From Mesostigma viride (lineage: Eukaryota; Streptophyta; Mesostigmatophyceae; Mesostigmatales; Mesostigmataceae), in contig RPFO01000079.1 of NCBI GenBank assembly GCA_009746045.1, positions 3,365,909 through 3,429,908 on the forward strand: a DNA stretch of 64,000 bases, read 5' to 3'. A program made the position numbers and the translations under genes. This document shows, piece by piece, positions 22,401 to 31,459 of the stretch. The notes beneath the pieces were generated by a model. It worked only from the letters and a program-made list of their open reading frames with translations. It had not been told where the DNA came from and did not search any database. The stretch's first letter is position 1. Each line of letters starts with the position of its first letter.

Positions 22401-25400
22401 CATGTGACCATGGACCAGACCAGGGGTAGGATTGAACCGTTGATGACTCCGTAGCCCATGCATTGCTGGAGGCGCACCATGGATACCTTGCGCCGTATAG
22501 GTGCAACCTGGCTGAGGTGATTTCGCCGGGGGTATGTCCACTTTCTTCAGCCCCCACGGCATGCTTCGTACATAGGCTGTCTGGTGTACATGCATGAACG
22601 ACGTCCTTTGTCTCATACACCCTCTCTTGTTTGTTGGATGGTCCATCAGCCAGCTCCCTTACTCCACGAGGCATCTGCTCCTTTATTCGTTATTCCATGG
22701 CGCAACACCAGGTACATTTTTGGGATCGCGGGGCTCTACTTCTTTGGGCGCGGCACCGACAAGGCAGACGAGGAGGCCTGGGGGACCCTGGGCCGCGCCA
22801 TGCTCACCCTGTTCAGCTACGTGACGGTGCGGCTGATGACGCTGGATTACTTTGTGATTACTATTCTTGAGCATCGCTGTTGCTATGCTCGGATAACAAG
22901 TATTGCGTTAATGTAATGCCAGTCGTTATTCTTATCATGCTCAATCTTCCGTGGCCAAGGTGTGGGGATCAAGCAAAGGAGAGGCCGTGCACCACCCACA
23001 GCGTGCACTTGCGGAGAGTAGGCATAGCGAGCGGGGCTGAACCCACCAGACTGGAGTCCAGCCACCTGACCTGGAGTATTTTGCCGTGCGAAGCCAGCAT
23101 CCCGGGGGAGGGGGGGGGGGGGGGGGGGCGCTGTGAGAGGGCGTGCACCGTGCACTCCGCTCAGTTGTCTCCACGCGCCTGAAGTTGCCTTCCTGTGCTT
23201 TCTTCAGAGGCCAAACAAGCAAATAAATACTCGGGCCCCTCTAATCTACTCATTTGCACTAGTGCTGCATCACCGATCAATCTATGGTCATTTTGGCACG
23301 TTCAACTGTGCATGGTGACATGAGTTTTAGGCACTTACTAGCGTCTCCACTTTGTTTCATAAATCTACAATGAAAAATATTATACTAGTATTACTATTAT
23401 ACTAGTATTTCAACTATACTATTATACTGTTATACTAGTATTACTAAATTATACAAGTATTACTATTATACTAGTATTATCCGGCGGAGCCCATTTTCGG
23501 AAGAACCAAGGGTCCGAAGAAAGGGCGAAGCCAATATAGTAGACGGGCTGAGGAGATTTCCATGGGCGTCTTCTGATTGGACGATGGATCTTGGCGCAAA
23601 ACTCCTGACTCTGCGGCTAGGAAGGTACGACGCTAGGAGGCTACGACAAAACGGGGTTGAAGGATTTCGGGGGAAACGCGTGTCAAACTGTAACCCATCC
23701 AGCCATCCATCCAAATAATTTGCGCATCGTCGCAAGCATAAGTCCTCGCCGCAGAGTCAGGAGTTTTGCGCCAAGATCCATCGTCCAATCAGTAGACGCC
23801 AATGGAAGTCGTCTCAGTGCGTCTACTATATCGGCTTCGCCTTTTCTTCGAACCCTTGGTACTTCCGAAAATGGGCTCCGCCGAAGACCGTGTTAACGTC
23901 AAAGTTAGAACGCACGTTACTTGATACTAGTATCATACTAGTAATTGACCAGTATAATACTGCCATTATACTGCCACTGGATAGTGGTATCGTGTGTATA
24001 ATAAGCAAATGATCTTACACCGCATATTCTTCGCCCCTGGCTCCGAATCTGGTGGGCATCCCGATGGACCCTCCCACGCAGGCGGACGGGTGGACGTACT
24101 TCCAGGACACGATGCTTGCGGAGGGCATCAGTGGCTACTCGCGCCTGTACAGCGTCCTCTTCATCTTCATCGGCCACTTCATCTTCACAAATCTTTTCAT
24201 CGGCGTCATCATCCAGGTGGGCGCCCAGCTGGCTGGCCAGTTGGCATCGTCCTGGTGCATGCTTTGCTTCCCTACGGCCCACCTTGGTCACCGGCCAGCT
24301 CGGTCGCACCTCACTTTGAGCATCCGCCTTGGGGTAGCATACCCACCGCTGTACGGCACCCACCGTTGCGCCTGCACCATGAAGCGGAGAGGTTACTCTC
24401 CGGCTTGCCTCCCCTGGCAGTGAGAGAAGCTGAGGAGCGGGGTTCCCTACCTCCTCCTGGTTGTGTAATGTCTACACCACTCTTAGGGGTTTACGGTACC
24501 TTCACTGCTAACAGGTGGGGCGGCGTTGAACCTCCGGTCATCATGTACTACCCTATCTGTCTAGGGGTACCTCCCGTCATCATGTACTATCCTATCTGTC
24601 TAGGGGTACCTCCGGTCATCATGTACTACCCTATCTGCCTAGGGGTACCTCCGGTCATCATGCACGATCCTATCTGTCTAGGGGTACCTCCCGTCATCAT
24701 GCACTATCCTATCTGTCTAGGGGTACCTCCGGTCATCATGCACGATCCTATCTGTCTAGGGGTACCTCCCGTCATCATGTACTACCCTATCTGCCTAGGG
24801 GTACCTCCCGTCATCATGTACTACCCTATCTGTCTAGGATCGATGTGATTAATTATCCAAGTGGGCGCTCCGCCGGCCATGCAGTCAACAGCCTCGTAGG
24901 GTCCACCAGGTAGACCTGCAACTCTCAACGGAGGCGCGTGCCTGATTAAATAACTTAAGGGTTCACGGGCTTCAGTTGCACGACGCAAGCTATACGGATG
25001 GGAATGACATTTTGGGTTGGTTTCATTTGGCTGGTTGCTGCCCCTTTCTCCTTGGCATCGCCTCATGCACGCCTACATGACGCAGTCTATGTCGTTGTTG
25101 GTGATGCATGCATGCGCCTGTGAAGACTGCACAAAGGAAACACTCACAAGATGCCTGTTCCTGTTGTCCATGTGCATGTGCATGTCCATGTGCATGTGCA
25201 CGTGCACGTGCATGTTCATGTGCATGTGCATGTGCATGTGCATGTGCATGTGCATGTGCATGTGCATGTGCATGTGCACGTGCATGTGTGTGCGTGCGTG
25301 GCGTATGACGGAAGCGCAGAACCTGGAGGACGCCCAGGACGAGGAGCGCCGCTGGCAAAACATCAAGCGCGCCGCTCGAGTGTCGCAAGACAAGGCGGTC

Positions 25401-28400
25401 ATTCTGCGGAGACAGCAGCAGGACATTGCGTCTCTTCTGGGGGTGCAGCAGGTGGGGGCACTCTTGACAACGACTGCATACCACATCAACAGGATAGGGA
25501 GCATGCGCATGCGGCGCACTTCCAACGGAACATGCACCCGCAAGCGCTACTCAGGGCACACGCAGAGGACTCAGGACTACCCGTACTGTGCTTACCCAAA
25601 GCCCGGCACCCGGCCTCCAGTATAGGGTGCAGTGTCAGAGGGGAAGTGTGTGTGTGCCGGGTGGTAGTTATTACCAGGTTCATTGGACCAGTATTCACCA
25701 GTTGAGATTTGGGGCTTGGTCGGAAAGGGGGTGGGGAGAGCACAGGAGGCATGGAACTAGGATTCAGACATAAGCACAGGAGGCATGGAACTAGGATTCA
25801 GAAATAGGCACAGGAGGCATGGAACTAGGATTCAGACATAAGCACAGGAGGCATGGAACTAGGATTCAGAAATAGGCACAGGAGGCATGGAACTAGGATT
25901 CAGAAATAAGCACAGGAGGCATGGAACTAGGATTCAGAAATAGGCACAGGAGGCATGGAACTAGGATTCAGGAATAAGTCCAGGAGGCATGGAACTAGGA
26001 TTCAGAAATAAGCACAGGAGGCATGGAACTAGGTTTCAGAAATAGGCACGTGGGCGCAACATGCGGCCCCGACAAAAGTCCAGCAGGATCTATGAGCCGG
26101 TCTGAATCAGCTTGTTTTCTTCTTCTTCTTCTTCTCCTTTTTTTTTTTTGTGTGTGTGTGTGTCTGTGCAAGCTCCTTACCAATGCTGCCGAGCGGAGGC
26201 AGCAGTCCGCCTGCGTGGGCTACGTCGCTTAGCGCATGCTAGCTGTGCACATGGTACTGTTGTTGGGCACATATCAATTGTGCGCAAACTAGTTTGCACG
26301 TATGTGATGATTGTGTGCACACTAGTGGCTTAGTGGATATGGAGCTGGAATCCCAGCGGTCCCTGACCGTGCAGTCAAACGGTGGACACTTAGGCCGTGC
26401 GGAAGTGTCTACAGGGATTAGGTAGTTTACGTGGAGCAAGATAACAGAGCAGCATGCCGGGTAGGGGTAACAGAGCGGCATGCTGGGTAGGGGTAACAGA
26501 GCGGCATGCCGGGTAGGGTTAACAGAGCGGCATGCTGGGTAGGGGTAACAGAGCGGCATGCCGGATAGGGGTAACAGAGCGGCATGCCGGATAGGGGTAA
26601 CAGAGCGGCATGCTGGATAGGGGTAACAGAGCGGCATGCTGGGTAGGGGTAACAGAGCGGCATGCTGGGTAGGGGTAACAGAGCAGCATGCCGGATAGGG
26701 GTAACAGAGCAGCATGCTGGGTAGGGAATGCCCCAGTGACCATCCCACCCGTGCGTCTACTTGCACGTGGTCCCCACACCGGAAGGAGGAAGCGCCAAGG
26801 AACCCGTGGTCAGGTCATATTATGGTGTGAGATAGCGGACACCCGTGCATCTTCAGGGCATGTATTCTCTTGTGCGTGGCCCTTGTCCCTACACAATGAC
26901 ATGTGCAAGAAAACACGTGAGCAGCACGGTGGCTGAGACCAAGGCAATTACACATTGCAGGCACCTGAACGCTGACTCATCGACTGGTAGTCTCACTTTT
27001 GATAACCTTCTCTGTATTAATTGTAAGTATAATGATGTTGATGACCCTACTTGCCGTTGAAAACAAACCTTCTTGCACATGTCCCAGCGCAAGATCAAGA
27101 GAGCCCTTGGCAACTGACAACTAATCGTTTGCTAAACCTGTTTGCAATCGATAAACCTACTTTGTCTGCAGGAACTTAGCACACTGAGCCACAGACGAGG
27201 CCAAGCTGATGGCACAGCATAGGCATGCACGCATTGACTACCGGACCAAAACTCCTACTTGCACACGCCCCACCACAGGAGGAGAGCACAACCGTAGATG
27301 AGGCCAAGGTGATGGCGGCAGTGGCATCCAAGTTGCGACATGACGACTTGGCGCCCGTGTCCGCGCTCGAGTGTACACCCGCGTGGATGGAGACGTTCCT
27401 GGCGGTGCTGCAGTCACAGGCAGGTGGTGTGCTGCATCGCGAGGTGTCTCCGAGGTTGGAGTTGCCAGGCTATATGATCTCGCGCTCGTTCTACTGTACT
27501 AATGTTCCTTATTCCGAGTGTGAACGTGCGTTTATTCGAGAGAGGCATGAGCTTTGTACAAACTGCTGGAGTAGACACCTTTTGGCCCCACATCATTGAC
27601 ACACATGAAGAAGGGGACGATTATATGTATGCTACAGGAAAAATATCTGCTTTCTCTTTCTGCTAGGGCATGCCAAGGACTGCATGGGGAGTGTTAGTCA
27701 TTGGACGCTGGCACGCTTTGCATATTTAACAAAAGTACAGTAGTATATTGATGTGTGTACTGTGGCTCGTCATGCCTTGCATTGAGGTTGCTATTAAAAA
27801 GATGGATGGCGATAAGTAATCGCCATGCTTGTTGCACTGCAGTACTGACCTCAGGGTAGAGGGGTTAGACTTGAGTGAATGGACTGCCTACCCTGTGACC
27901 TGCTACTTTTCCAGAATCGGACGCCTTGTTTGTTTCCATCAGATGAGCTCATGAGCACCATTACGGTGGTTGCAAGATCTTGGTTCTAACTCTCGGTATC
28001 TAGTTCAAGCTATCATGATGTGCTAGTCATTACCACTATCTTTGTGGTGGCATTCAAATATGCGTAAATACTGTGAAATCAATTGTTGGTCTGAGCTTCA
28101 TCGATGCAGCCATCGCCTGCATCCACTACTATTTCTTTTTTCAATTCATAGCTGTTGACTTTGTCGGTGAATATGAGAATGCCACCAAAACGTTTAATAA
28201 TTGAGATCACATGTATTTCATGACATACAGGGACTTCCCGTTTCTGCCCTCTAGTCGTCAATGCAGAAAAAAGTAACCGACACAACCCTTGGAAATATCT
28301 ATGCGTTGCTTCAGGCATCGGTTTTCACTGGGTGCTCATCAACTTGTGTGCTGTTTCATGCTGCCTTGATTACCTCTGGATGTGGCTTTGTGCATGTGCC

Positions 28401-28557
28401 TCAACTTTCCACCGTGCAGGAGAGCGAGGTGAAGAGGTTGCATGAGCTCCATGGCCAGCTGTTGTCACATGTAAAGGAACTGGTCGACAAACAGCAGGCA
28501 GCCACGCTGCGCACCCCTGCTGTGCTATCGGTGGAAGTGGATGCATGGCCAGGGTGA
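10450..28557 (+). CDS. CatSper-like voltage-gated cation channel, single six-TM domain
   Basis: Exons: 10450-11204, 12418-12541, 15593-15737, 17049-17145, 17664-17771 (S1), 18643-18728 (S2), 19880-19983 (S3/S4), 21256-21379 (S4/S5), 22712-22826 (S5/pore), 24082-24216 (filter, S6), 25320-25451, 27279-27419, 28420-28557. From exon 3 onward every phase agrees, giving about 730 residues in total. S4 carries basic residues every third position (LRVLRSLRALRALRG, then R and K). Joining exons 9 and 10 gives the filter T-A-D-G-W, the TxDxW signature of CatSper subunits. A glutamine- and charge-rich segment after S6 (exon 11) is likely coiled coil. The N-terminal 290 residues (exons 1-2) are Ser/Pro/Arg-rich and probably cytoplasmic. 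CatSper channels form flagellar Ca2+ entry pores. Weak points: exon 2 ends in phase 0 but exon 3 needs phase 1, so an exon is missing or a donor differs; intron 12 needs a GC donor (27,420). Confidence 0.72.
11402..11664. repeat. ACACGC hexanucleotide array
   Basis: About 260 bp of alternating purine-pyrimidine CACGCA/CGCACA units lie in intron 1 of the channel gene. Such tracts can adopt Z-DNA. The His-Thr, Ala-His and Arg-Thr frames are artefacts. Confidence 0.95.
12542..13663. other. Channel intron 2, first part: duplicated donor-side block and element tail
   Basis: The block starting at the exon-2 donor (GCATGCGGCCCATTGATGGT, about 12,546-12,580) recurs imperfectly at 12,650-12,690. Bases about 12,980-13,022 are an inverted copy of the hairpin and ATTA tail seen at 29,500-29,575. 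No coding exon was identified here, although the phase mismatch between exons 2 and 3 leaves room for one. Confidence 0.45.
13664..15547. repeat. 1.9-kb pyrimidine minisatellite
   Basis: It is built from a 29-bp pair of half-units, TTCTACTCCCTTTAC (15) and a 14-base TTCTRTTCCCTTAC variant, repeated over 60 times with shuffled half-units. The plus (sense) strand is almost purely pyrimidine. It fills most of the intron before channel exon 3. The 539-residue Leu/Ser/Tyr/Phe frame through it is not a gene. Confidence 0.95.
16377..16544. repeat. 54-bp higher-order minisatellite
   Basis: About three copies of a composite unit are made of GTGACTGTTCTCGTGTTACA-like 20-22-mers plus a 12-mer ending CTA. 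It lies in channel intron 3. Confidence 0.9.
17930..18065. repeat. Degenerate ATGCTATA array
   Basis: Imperfect 8-10 bp units (TGCTATAA, TGCTATTA, TGCTACCA) lie in the intron after the S1 exon. The same TGCTATA word recurs in the degenerate array at 20.0-20.2 kb in a later intron. Confidence 0.75.
18811..19056 (+). repeat. Degenerate copies of the S2-exon 5' splice site
   Basis: The true exon end reads AAGTACTGGACCAACAA before GTGAGG (18,729). Related blocks end on GTAAGC at 18,836, 18,921 and 19,051. The middle one reads AAGTAATGGACCCACAA before GTAAGC and is the closest. All are in sense orientation. They look like tandem duplicates of the exon-intron boundary that have since diverged. Confidence 0.5.
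19161..19415. repeat. 21-bp tandem array, 12 copies
   Basis: The unit AAGGCTCAGTGGTGCATTGT plus T is repeated 12 times with essentially no divergence, implying recent expansion or homogenisation. It lies in the intron between the S2 and S3 exons. The heptapeptide-repeat frames on both strands are a consequence of a 21-bp period. Confidence 0.95.
20020..20212. repeat. Degenerate 20-bp array (TACTGTAATGCTATAGCATG)
   Basis: About nine diverged copies lie in the intron after the S3/S4 exon. They are followed at 20,214-20,248 by a copy of that exon's own 3' end and donor. Confidence 0.7.
20214..20250 (+). repeat. Copy of the S3/S4 exon end and donor
   Basis: ACCTTCCTCCGCGAGCTGCC followed by ATTGTGAGC mirrors the true exon end ACCTTCCTCCGCGTGCTGCG followed by ATGTGAGC (exon end 19,983). 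It lies 258 bp downstream in the intron. It could act as a cryptic donor, but sequence between it and the exon would add in-frame stops. Confidence 0.65.
20390..20570. repeat. GGGCA pentanucleotide array
   Basis: About 34 near-perfect copies of GGGCA, with one extra G near 20,457, lie in the S4 intron of the channel gene. Confidence 0.95.
21045..21135. repeat. AT-rich TTGTATTTAATA array
   Basis: About seven imperfect 11-12 bp units lie in the same intron as the GGGCA array. Confidence 0.85.
21545..21633 (+). repeat. Interstitial telomeric repeat flanked by a 23-bp direct duplication
   Basis: Six TTTAGGG units plus one T (21,568-21,610) are bracketed by two identical 23-bp copies of TAGGAGATCAACGGGTCATC plus ATG (21,545-21,567 and 21,611-21,633). 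TTTAGGG is the Arabidopsis-type telomere repeat common in plants and many green algae. The arrangement matches telomere DNA inserted at a staggered break whose overhangs were filled in. It lies in the intron after the S4/S5 exon. Confidence 0.9.
21641..21945. repeat. 10-bp TGTGGGGCGT array
   Basis: There are about 23 nearly perfect copies followed by about seven diverged ones. It begins eight bases after the telomeric insertion. The plus strand is G-rich. Confidence 0.95.
23341..23481. repeat. TATACTAGTATTA tract
   Basis: This is an AT-rich, self-complementary tract (ACTAGT/TATACTAGTATT) directly left of the MITE. A shorter piece of the same tract lies right of it at 23,924-23,945. Confidence 0.7.
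23482..23883. mobile_element. 402-bp MITE with long terminal inverted repeats
   Basis: The ends are CGGCGGAGCCCATTTTCGGA and its exact reverse complement. The inverted arms extend more than 100 bp with a few mismatches, through a CCAAGGGT block, a TATAGTAGAC block and a GATCTTGGCGCAAAACTCCT block. No coding capacity was seen, and no convincing target-site duplication. It lies in the channel intron that splits the pore filter. Confidence 0.85.
24531..24837. repeat. 39-bp minisatellite, 8 copies
   Basis: The unit starts CCTCCGGTCATCATGTACTA and ends CTGTCTAGGGGTA. Because 39 is a multiple of 3, it makes a 13-residue repeat in the read-through frame 23,994-24,848. That frame is not a protein: it is the filter/S6 exon read on into its intron in a different frame. 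Confidence 0.9.
25168..25300. repeat. TGTGCA hexanucleotide array before channel exon 11
   Basis: About 20 copies of CATGTG/CACGTG units run up to the acceptor used at 25,320. The tract replaces a normal polypyrimidine tract, so the acceptor here is unusual. Confidence 0.9.
25739..26047. repeat. 34-bp minisatellite, 9 copies
   Basis: The unit begins GCACAGGAGGCATGGAACTA and ends GGATTCAGAAATAG. Two variants (CATAA and AATAG endings) partly alternate. It lies in channel intron 11. Confidence 0.9.
26441..26728. repeat. 26-bp minisatellite, 11 copies
   Basis: The unit is GTAACAGAGCGGCATGCTGG plus GTAGGG, with CTGG/CCGG and GTAGG/ATAGG variants scattered among copies. It lies in channel intron 11. 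Confidence 0.9.
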
Positions 28558-28655
28558 ATGAAATAATATTTATATATGCATGGTACGTTCAGGATGTCAA
28601 TAGAAATGCTGGTTTGGACAGCAAGCATTTCTGCATGTCAATCGAAATACTTATC

Positions 28656-28660
28656 TGTAA
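28656..28660 (+). terminator. Possible TGTAA polyadenylation signal of the channel gene
   Basis: TGTAA is the usual polyadenylation signal of green algae. This one lies 99 bp after the proposed stop at 28,555-28,557. A five-base motif occurs often by chance. Confidence 0.3.
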
Positions 28661-29129
28661 TGCCACCTGGGGTAAAAACTTGCCATGCAGCTTACCAACT
28701 TTGTATGCTTCAGTTCGATCAGAGCGCCGAGCTCTGATCGATCTAGCTGTACCCCGTCGGGCTGGCGCCATAATAAGTCATTCCATTCAAATGTCTTATC
28801 TGAATACAGCTAGCTTCCTCTATATCCCGAGGGAGCCTGGCCGGGCGGGCTTCCACAGTTTGTTGTTGAAAGATCGATCCCCGCCCTGCCAGGAAGTTTA
28901 CATATATATTGGGCTTAATTCTCGGGGCCGGGAGTTCTGGTGGCAGAGCTAGTCAGGGCGGTCAGGCCACATGTTGTATAACGTACTGACCAGGCGTCAG
29001 GCCGGTCATCGTTATAAGCGACGAAGAGGAGTTCTGGCAAGCTTCTTTTGTCGTCACACCAATGCTCGCGTGATGCAACCTGGACATCGTCATCCCATAG
29101 CGCAATTATAGACACCTCACGTGCCCCCC

Positions 29130-29577
29130 CTGCAGGACTGCGACCAGCCCAGCCTGGCCGGCACCTCCTGACGTGGGCCGGGCCCAGTGATATGTTAGAC
29201 GCCGCAAGGCCCGCACCTTCAAAGAACAGCTGGTAGAGGACATGGGGGGCCTAGGCCTTTCCGTGATTTGGAAGAAGATGATGGACAAGGCCAAGTGGGC
29301 CCAGGTCATAGAGGACAACGAGCCCCCCCCAGTGGGGAAGCGCCCGCGTGTGCAATCCCGTGGGAGGCACGCCAGACAGCTCCCCTAGGGCAGCGGCTGT
29401 CTAGATAGATGTTGTAGTTAGAATGTTGTTAGCAAGATGTAGTATGTAGCTGATGTAGATAGATTAGACCGGTAGGACTGTTTGCACCCATCCATCCATC
29501 GGGGTTAATGCTCCGTGACTCCCCAACGGGAGCACGAGTCTAATTAATTAATTAATTAATTAATTAATTAATAGCGC
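29130..29577 (+). mobile_element. Non-LTR retrotransposon 3' end, family 3
   Basis: The plus strand encodes RKARTFKEQLVEDMGG, then GLSVIWKKMMDKAKW, and stops at 29,386-29,388. This aligns with the C-terminus of family 2 (GLSVIWRQMVRKDRW) but is clearly diverged. The 3' end has a hairpin-forming block, GCTCCGTGACTCCCCAACGG and GAGCACGAGT, followed by a 35-bp TTAA-repeat tail. The same hairpin plus tail occurs at 29,903-29,962 and inverted at 12,980-13,022. Confidence 0.65.
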
Positions 29578-31459
29578 AATTCCAATGCAGGCCGGTAGAA
29601 CTGCATGCAGCCATGCATAGCCTAACCAGTAGCCAACAGACATCAGCCAGCCTAGCTATGCGCTTCGCCTAGCATGCAGTGCTGAGCACTTGTTTGCTCG
29701 ATCACGTCTCCATAGCAATGCAATGCTCACACGGGACGTGCATATTGCACCCACGTACAGGGGATGCCCTGGATCGTTTAACGTCCGCGATTGAGCACCC
29801 TGTGGCATGCCTGTATACGTGTCGTAAGGGAAGGCCGGGGGGGTCTCTGCCCCGGCCCCAGCTACCCGTTGTGCACACTCAGGGATTAAAAGCACTTAAA
29901 GATGCTCCGTGACTCCCCTTGAACGGAGCACGTGTTTAATTAATTAAATAATTAATTAATTCTTACGTCGACGGTGAGCCGAGCCGGGAACCTGGCTCTG
30001 ACGGCGCAATGACGTCGGTTAACTTGGGGGAGGAGAATGCTAGCCAATCCTGGGGAGGGCCGGGGGGCATGCAGCCTTGTCCTGTTCTATATAAGTGGGC
30101 GGGTGCGATATAAGTGGCCGGTATATAAGTGGCCTGTTCTATATATAAGTGGCCGGTGGGCACCCCGCAGTGCTCAGTGACGTTCCTTGCAGCTCCATTT
30201 GCGCATTAGGAGCTTGTCACTAGCTTGAGCTAGCTCGTCGAGAATGCAAGTCTGGGGATCTGAGCCCCCAGCTGCATGGTGAAGTTCCTTCAGGAGGATG
30301 CCCTCGGCAGTGGCGCAGCGGTCGCGGCCGGCGGTGGTGGCCGGCCTCGCGCGGCGCGCCCTTTGTCTTCCAGCTGACCAGTCGCTTGGTGGAGATGAAT
30401 GGCGGTCTGGTGTAAGACAGTGGTATCTAGGTACTGGCTGGCTCTTGACCAGGTCCGCGCACAGGTCCCGGCAGCGCGCCCGTTGAGAGGTGATCGCTGG
30501 CCCCACCAGCAGGTTTGGCGGTCGAATCACTGATATTGTTCGCATGCTCGGCAGTCTTGGGGACCGGCTAGCTGAGTGGCCAGGGCCGCAATCAACCAAT
30601 TGGTGGCGACTGCCTCCAGCGCAATGTTTGCCTCCAGCTAATAATGATCATGTGCAGCCTTGCCCGACGCTGCTTTCCACCTGTGGGCGGCCACAGTGGC
30701 AGTACGTGACCACGGCCTTGATCTGAAAATTCTTGGTACGTGACCCGGTGCACATGTATGCTCATGCAGGGCAGTAAACTAAGGCGCTGCCTGGAGCGCG
30801 CAATATTCGATAACGCGTGTTTATCGACCAGCTTCGCTGTGAGCGCTGGTGCATGCAGTAAGCGGGCCGGCGATCAGGCGCTGCAAGGCCTGCTTGCAAG
30901 CTTTGCTGCAATCGGCGCCCTGCATGTTCTCCTCGAGCGCAGCCAACTTGGATGACTGCACGCGTTCGATCATGCATGTCGTCGATCCTTGATGCTCATG
31001 GGGGGCTCTGTGCATGCTGGTGCAGTGCATACATGCTTATGCCTCTGGCCACAGGCCGGCCGGGCCAAGCTACTAGCTAGACAGGTCGGATCGTGACGGC
31101 CCCCTGGTATTTGATCAGGCACTCCGCAAAGGTGAAAACCATTTGCGTTCAGTACCGGGCCGCGGAAAACGCGGAAAAACGCGATCTGCAAATGAATCCG
31201 ACCGGAATCGAACTGGGGACCTCTCGCCCTGGTATATATATTTGGCCGGCCCAGCGAGCGGGAATTATCATTGTCTCGTCACAACGGACTGACGGAGGTA
31301 GCTCGTCAAGATCTGATGAGACCCTGGTAGTGTACGAGCCAGCCAAATGAAAAGGGCACATGCGCAGTTAATTAAACTTAAGTCAAACTTTATTAGACAA
31401 CTATTATATTTAACATATACAAGGTACACGTAAACTACCCCATCAAACTACGACACCAT
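29578..31459. other. Repeat-rich region without a supported gene
   Basis: Bases 29,903-29,962 hold a second hairpin and TTAA tail of family 3. Bases 30,087-30,156 hold four copies of TATAAGTGG. A 141-residue minus frame (30,174-30,599) has no recognisable domain. Bases 31,105-31,190 duplicate 6,660-6,745 in inverted orientation. CATGCA and TGCATG words are frequent. Confidence 0.45.

Noticed and set aside
22827-22880. Alternative S5/pore exon end reading VTVRLMTLDYF
   Set aside because: TLDYF superficially resembles a filter, but the donor at 22,827 joined to 24,082 gives TADGW in phase, with the full S6 following.
23994-24848. 284-residue frame ending in PPVIMYYPICLG repeats
   Set aside because: It reads the filter/S6 exon region in a different frame and runs into the 39-bp minisatellite; the true exon ends at 24,216.
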